In this document: positions 60,430 through 64,000 of the stretch, piece by piece
Layout: every line of letters starts with the position of its first letter
How positions within the stretch are numbered: the first letter of the stretch is position 1
Source of the DNA: Hexactinellida sp. DTS-2022
Lineage: Eukaryota; Porifera; Hexactinellida
Length of the DNA: 64,000 nt
Assembly: GCA_028753945.1 (NCBI GenBank)
Contig: JAPNXP010000002.1
Span: forward strand, 13,268,001 to 13,332,000
Direction of reading: 5' to 3'
Position numbers and translations under genes: made by a program
The notes under the pieces: generated by a model
Databases searched by the model: none
What the model saw: only the letters and a program-made list of their open reading frames with translations
Told to the model about the DNA's origin: nothing

Positions 60430-61062
60430 CAAGTTACAATGGATGGATGCGGTCGAGGCTTAACTCAAGTTTATATAAATTATAAGACAAATAATTACAT
60501 ATTAAGATGGTAGCATAATTATGGACAAAATATGAAGAATCGAACATAATATATTATCCAGTGTTTTAGTCTCGAACCTTAAGTTGGTAATTCAACTTGT
60601 AAATCTTAATATTTCTTACAACTAAAAAATACAAAGTTAATAAAAAACTAAGAATTATAAGTGAATAAGATACCAGATGGTTTTTACATCAAAAGTTCAC
60701 TTTTGCGAAGCCGGGTTTTATATTAAAAAGGTGCTGGACGATATACAAGTAAACCCAATAAACTAAAAATCTAAATTTAAAGCTATGCCGACAGTATGTT
60801 CCTTTGGAGGCACTAAAATTTGGTGGTTGTTCGACTGATAGTGCCTCCAAAAGAAAATACTGTAGGCACAGCTGTAATTTTAGGTTTTTCGTCATGTTAT
60901 CAACACCTCAAAGTGTCAAGACCCATTTGTCAACGGATCACGAGCCACAAGAACGAATTGATAACTGTAAGTTTGTTCTTAATCGTCTCTTTAATAAAAG
61001 ACATTTATAAAATATGAATAAAAAATCGTAACCCCAGGTGCAAATTCGGCACTATAATAAAT
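60430..61062. other. Intergenic, MITE-bearing
   Basis: A GGCCAACACCTTTT-family copy (copy 9) at about 60670-60760 (TTTGCGAAGCCGGGTTTTAT ... AAAAGGTGCTGGACGATATA). A short inverted pair (TTTGGAGGCACTA / TAGTGCCTCCAAA) lies at about 60801-60851. No gene seen. Confidence 0.5.
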
Positions 61063-61650
61063 CTAATCTCTCTCATAAACATGAAATTTTAAATCATAAC
61101 CTTGCTCAGTAACCACATCACTCGTCGGAATGTTTCTATCAAAAGTCTCTTTCAGACCGGACATGTCTTTAATAGGAAAAAATACATCACAGCCGAAGTC
61201 AAATAGAATCTCAGTTGCATACAGTCTTAGCTTAAAATCAGACTCAATAGCGAGATTATACAGAAAAGACCCACCCATTAGCCAAATATTCTCAATTTGA
61301 GTACACAAATACGGTTGTTGTAGATGTTCCATTATATTCTGCAGGGAATTAGCTACGAAGTCCACTCTATCAATCGATTTAAGCTCGCGTGATAGAACAA
61401 GAATATATTCAGATTTCCATATTTCTCTGTTAATTTTGATATCAGCAAACCAAGTTTTTCTACCGAAAACTAACACATTGCGTTTTGTAGGATCTGTTAC
61501 AGCTTTGGTGATATCGCACATGAATTGGAAATCAACTTTGAATCTGGGAAATGGGAATTTGTTGCATTTAGAAATACCAAACTTATTATCGTATATAACC
61601 ATTAAATTCAATAAAACTGATTTAGTATTTCCTTCTAAGTTACAGGCCAT
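61063..61650 (-). CDS. DHFR: Divergent dihydrofolate reductase
   Basis: Intronless, 195 residues from the ATG at 61650; animal DHFR is about 187. Alignment by eye is clear in the second half: NVLVFGRKTWFADI, ILVLSRELKSID, NIWLMGGSFLYNLAI, LRLYATEILFDFGCDVFFP and YDLKFHVYERD at the end. The first part is degenerate: the Met20-type loop GIGKNGDLPW reads GISKCNKFPF, so the conserved Trp is Phe. The active-site acid lies in FKVDFQF, giving Asp where animals have Glu. DHFR reduces dihydrofolate with NADPH for thymidylate and purine synthesis. Asp is the bacterial choice, so activity is plausible, but Trp-to-Phe and the poor N-terminal part leave doubt. Confidence 0.88.
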   Translation of the reverse strand: MACNLEGNTKSVLLNLMVIYDNKFGISKCNKFPFPRFKVDFQFMCDITKAVTDPTKRNVLVFGRKTWFADIKINREIWKSEYILVLSRELKSIDRVDFVANSLQNIMEHLQQPYLCTQIENIWLMGGSFLYNLAIESDFKLRLYATEILFDFGCDVFFPIKDMSGLKETFDRNIPTSDVVTEQGYDLKFHVYERD

Positions 61651-61980
61651 TCTAAATAAAATTTGCTAATTTGTTAATTAAGATGTAGAAAATAGCTATG
61701 TAATACGTGCTGATTCATGCAATACAAAAAGGCTTACTTATAGTATATCGGCCAACACGTTTTAAATATAAAAACCCGGCTTCGCGATGTTAAGAAATGA
61801 TACACTAAATTATAATATAAAATGGGCCGATATAGAATTCCTACAAAAAATAAGTTATAAATTTCAGAAGAATCGAATACTATGTATAATTATGTGGATA
61901 TACAAAATAATCAATCTATTGTAAATCAATCAAATATAGTAATAAAAGCATATACTATTTATTTATAATTTATTAAATTT
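61651..61980. other. DHFR upstream region with a MITE
   Basis: A GGCCAACACCTTTT-family copy (copy 10) at about 61730-61840 (TATAGTATATCGGCCAACAC ... AAATGGGCCGATATAG) lies about 90 bp upstream of the DHFR start. Nothing else supported. Confidence 0.5.
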
Positions 61981-62393
61981 TAGGGCTGAAACGAATATTC
62001 GAAATGTAACGAACGAACCTTTTTCTAAACGAACGAATATTCGAATATTCGTTCGTTTGGATGACTAAGCATTAAATCAATTTCAAGAGACAAAATACAT
62101 TGGAAAATAGGTTTTTGATAATGTTAGAATGGTATAATAATAGTCACAAAGTGTATTATACACAAGTTGACTAATAATCAGCTAGTTTAAGTGGGAATAT
62201 ATATTTACAATATTTCTCAGCTATACAAAAGTCTTGTTGTTGCCCAAAATTAGTTAACGAATATCCGTTTCAATCTAATATTCGTCCAAACGAATATTCG
62301 TTTCGTAACGAATATTCGTTTGCAAACGAACGAATATTCGTTCAATCATTTCGAACGAATATTCGAATATTCGGTATATTCGTTTCAGCCCTA
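61981..62393. mobile_element. hAT-type MITE, GGCTGAAACGAATATTCG family
   Basis: TAGGGCTGAAACGAATATTC and TATTCGTTTCAGCCCTA ends, with arrays of CGAACGAATATTCG at both sides. The AT-rich flanks (TTAAATTT and AAATTTTA) make the duplication ambiguous. Sister of 55575-55932. Confidence 0.8.
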
Positions 62394-62962
62394 AAATTTT
62401 ATTTGATGATTTTTTATCTATTTCTTCCAATATGTAAATAGCGTATAAACTACTTAGGCCCTGATAGAAATTGATTTTAGATTCAAATATACATTTTAGG
62501 TGTGCTTATTACAGTCAATTCCGCTAGCCGCTAAATTGGGTCACTTTGGTCTGACCGTTGCTCTATCAAGGAGTTTACAGTACTTATAACAAAAAGATAT
62601 ATATTAATTGGTAACACAAGATTAAACAGAACAGAATGCAGATATAATATATACACAGCGGTTGCTAGAAGATAGAAAAAGGAGACTCGAATTGCTGGAA
62701 ATTTTTAGAAAATTGTACCAAAAGTGATTATTAAATTACAATTTTGAGTGATTTTGCTTTTGCCTCAAACATACAAATCATATATTTAAACTATAAAATT
62801 TGTGAATTTAACTTTTCCCAGCAAATTAGAGTACCTTTATATTAGATTTGTATTTTTTAATAATATTTAAGAATTCTCTTAGCTCCAAAGGAATTTAGCT
62901 AACTTAAGTGTCTCTAAAGTTGAGAATTGCTGTCAAGTTAACTGATCACTTTACCATTACCA
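62394..62962. other. 3' flank of the ZC3H14-like gene
   Basis: AT-rich. A degenerate MITE lies near 62512-62583 (CAGTCAATTCCGCTAGCCGC ... GAGTTTACAG). No gene seen. Confidence 0.4.
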
Positions 62963-64000
62963 TTAACTCTCAGTTTTAGGAATAATAACTGTTTGTACTT
63001 CTTCAAGGGCGAACTTCCGCTCACTAATATGCCTACCAGTTTCCTCAACCTTTTCTTTCACAATCTTTTGCCCGGGTGTCCACGTTAACTGTGAACGAGC
63101 AGGAAAAGCAGATTTACTATCAGCTGTATACGAATATGTGTTTTTGAAGTGATTCTGAAACGAAGAATTTGTACGCGCATGTCTATGCAAAAATGCACAG
63201 TCAGGTTTAGTACAGTAAGGATCGAATTTACAGTCTGGATGTAGGTAATAACATTTCTGATTGAACTTGCAATAAGGGAAGTTCTTACAAGGTAGAGATG
63301 GATGGTGAAAATCACATTTTTCACCAAGTTTACAGTTTGGAAAGAATTTACATCTCTCTGTGACAGGTTCAATAGGTTTTGGTGTTGACGCCATAACTTT
63401 TGGTTTTATTATTGTTGTTTTTAGTGTCTCGGATAGAGGCGACATTTCGGGAGGAGTATAAATAGGAGTTAATTCTTCTGAGGACTCGTTAGGTTTGAAA
63501 CCCAATCTCTGTTTGATATCTAGCTTGCAAATGCCTATAAATAGTGGAAAATAAATAATGAATTAGTACAGACAGGAATTTGTTATACTTAAAATTTGAG
63601 CGAAACTTTTAAAATCTGAAAGTAGAGATAATAAATACTAAGAGAGCCAGCTTACTTTCCTAATACGTAGTTAATTTTATAAGAAAAAGATAAATATTGA
63701 CCTTTCTTATTGCCTGAACTTGAATACTAAAAACTGTGTTGAGTTCTCTTTAAATATCCCTTAAAATTACGGTTAAAGTAATATGGTGTCCGACCCAGCT
63801 CATTGTATCGAAAAATTTCCAATAATTTGTGTTTTTCATAACTTGTCGGTTAGTTAAGTAGTTAAGTAGGTTAAGTAAATGTTTAATTGATATTATTCTC
63901 AGAGGAGAGTTTTCAATTTTGCACCTCTCCACACGAGCGTAGCTACTCTTGGCATAAACTTAATACTTACTCGCTCGCATATCCTGAAGCGGTGTAGAAT
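62963..64000 (-). CDS. ZC3H14: ZC3H14/Nab2-type CCCH zinc-finger protein, 3' part
   Basis: The last exon, 63534-62963, follows a TTTATAG acceptor. The previous exon is cut by the window edge and ends at 63971 before GTAAGTATT, giving an in-phase join (STPLQDMRAS-ICKLDIKQ). Three tandem CCCH fingers follow: RCKFFPNCKLGEKCDFHH, PCKNFPYCKFNQKCYYLH and DCKFDPYCTKPDCAFLH. This spacing and the CKFxPxCTKPDCxFxH finger are diagnostic of the ZC3H14/Nab2 family. Family members bind poly(A) in the nucleus and control tail length and export. Animal proteins have five fingers, so two more should lie upstream or have been lost. The N-terminal PWI-like part is outside the window. Confidence 0.88.

Overview
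The window is from a metazoan genome with the standard code, AT-rich, with GT-AG introns and very many short inverted-repeat transposons. A sponge, possibly a glass sponge, fits best. The reasons are an intronless signal-peptide/beta-helix/seven-membrane-segment receptor, solitary coiled-coil-NHL proteins and N-terminally acylated MAP2K-like kinases. This placement is inference from gene style, not from a search.

Layout. 0-7.5 kb: an unrecognised multi-exon coiled-coil gene region (-), a 690-bp inverted-repeat element full of octamer-like motifs, an isochorismatase-family hydrolase (-), a tiny two-exon zinc-motif gene (+) and UTP18 (-). 7.9-13.9 kb: casein kinase 2 beta (CSNK2B, -, three exons), whose 5-kb second intron holds a complete 1257-codon receptor gene on the same strand. 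14-15.2 kb: a Helentron-like element built on a 141-bp minisatellite. 16-17.1 kb: an atypical Rab-like GTPase (+) whose start codon lies in a 5-nt coding exon.

17.6-57.5 kb: one EFCAB5-like gene (-). I could assemble 15 exons, all in phase, giving 1390 residues over 39.9 kb. Its introns host at least seven other genes: DZANK1 (-), cytoplasmic poly(A)-binding protein PABPC (+) with a decayed partial paralogue, MOB3 (-), pyridoxal kinase PDXK (+), two tail-to-tail MAP2K-like kinases starting MGNC, and two NHL-repeat genes (+), one of which also starts with a myristoylation signal (MGN). One EFCAB5 exon begins inside a hAT transposon end.

57.5-64 kb: hAT remnants, including one with a BED finger split by a Helentron-like insertion, then a divergent intronless DHFR (-) and the 3' end of a ZC3H14/Nab2-type CCCH gene (-) that runs off the window.

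The housekeeping genes are mRNA, ribosome and metabolic functions: PABPC, ZC3H14, UTP18, CK2 beta, PDXK, DHFR. EFCAB5 and DZANK1 are both linked to cilia or flagella in animals. Nothing suggests an operon with a single pathway; the unifying feature is nesting of compact, mostly intronless genes inside the transposon-rich introns of long genes. Repeats are mostly TA-flanked mariner/pogo-type MITEs, hAT MITEs with 8-bp target duplications, and Helentron-like elements.
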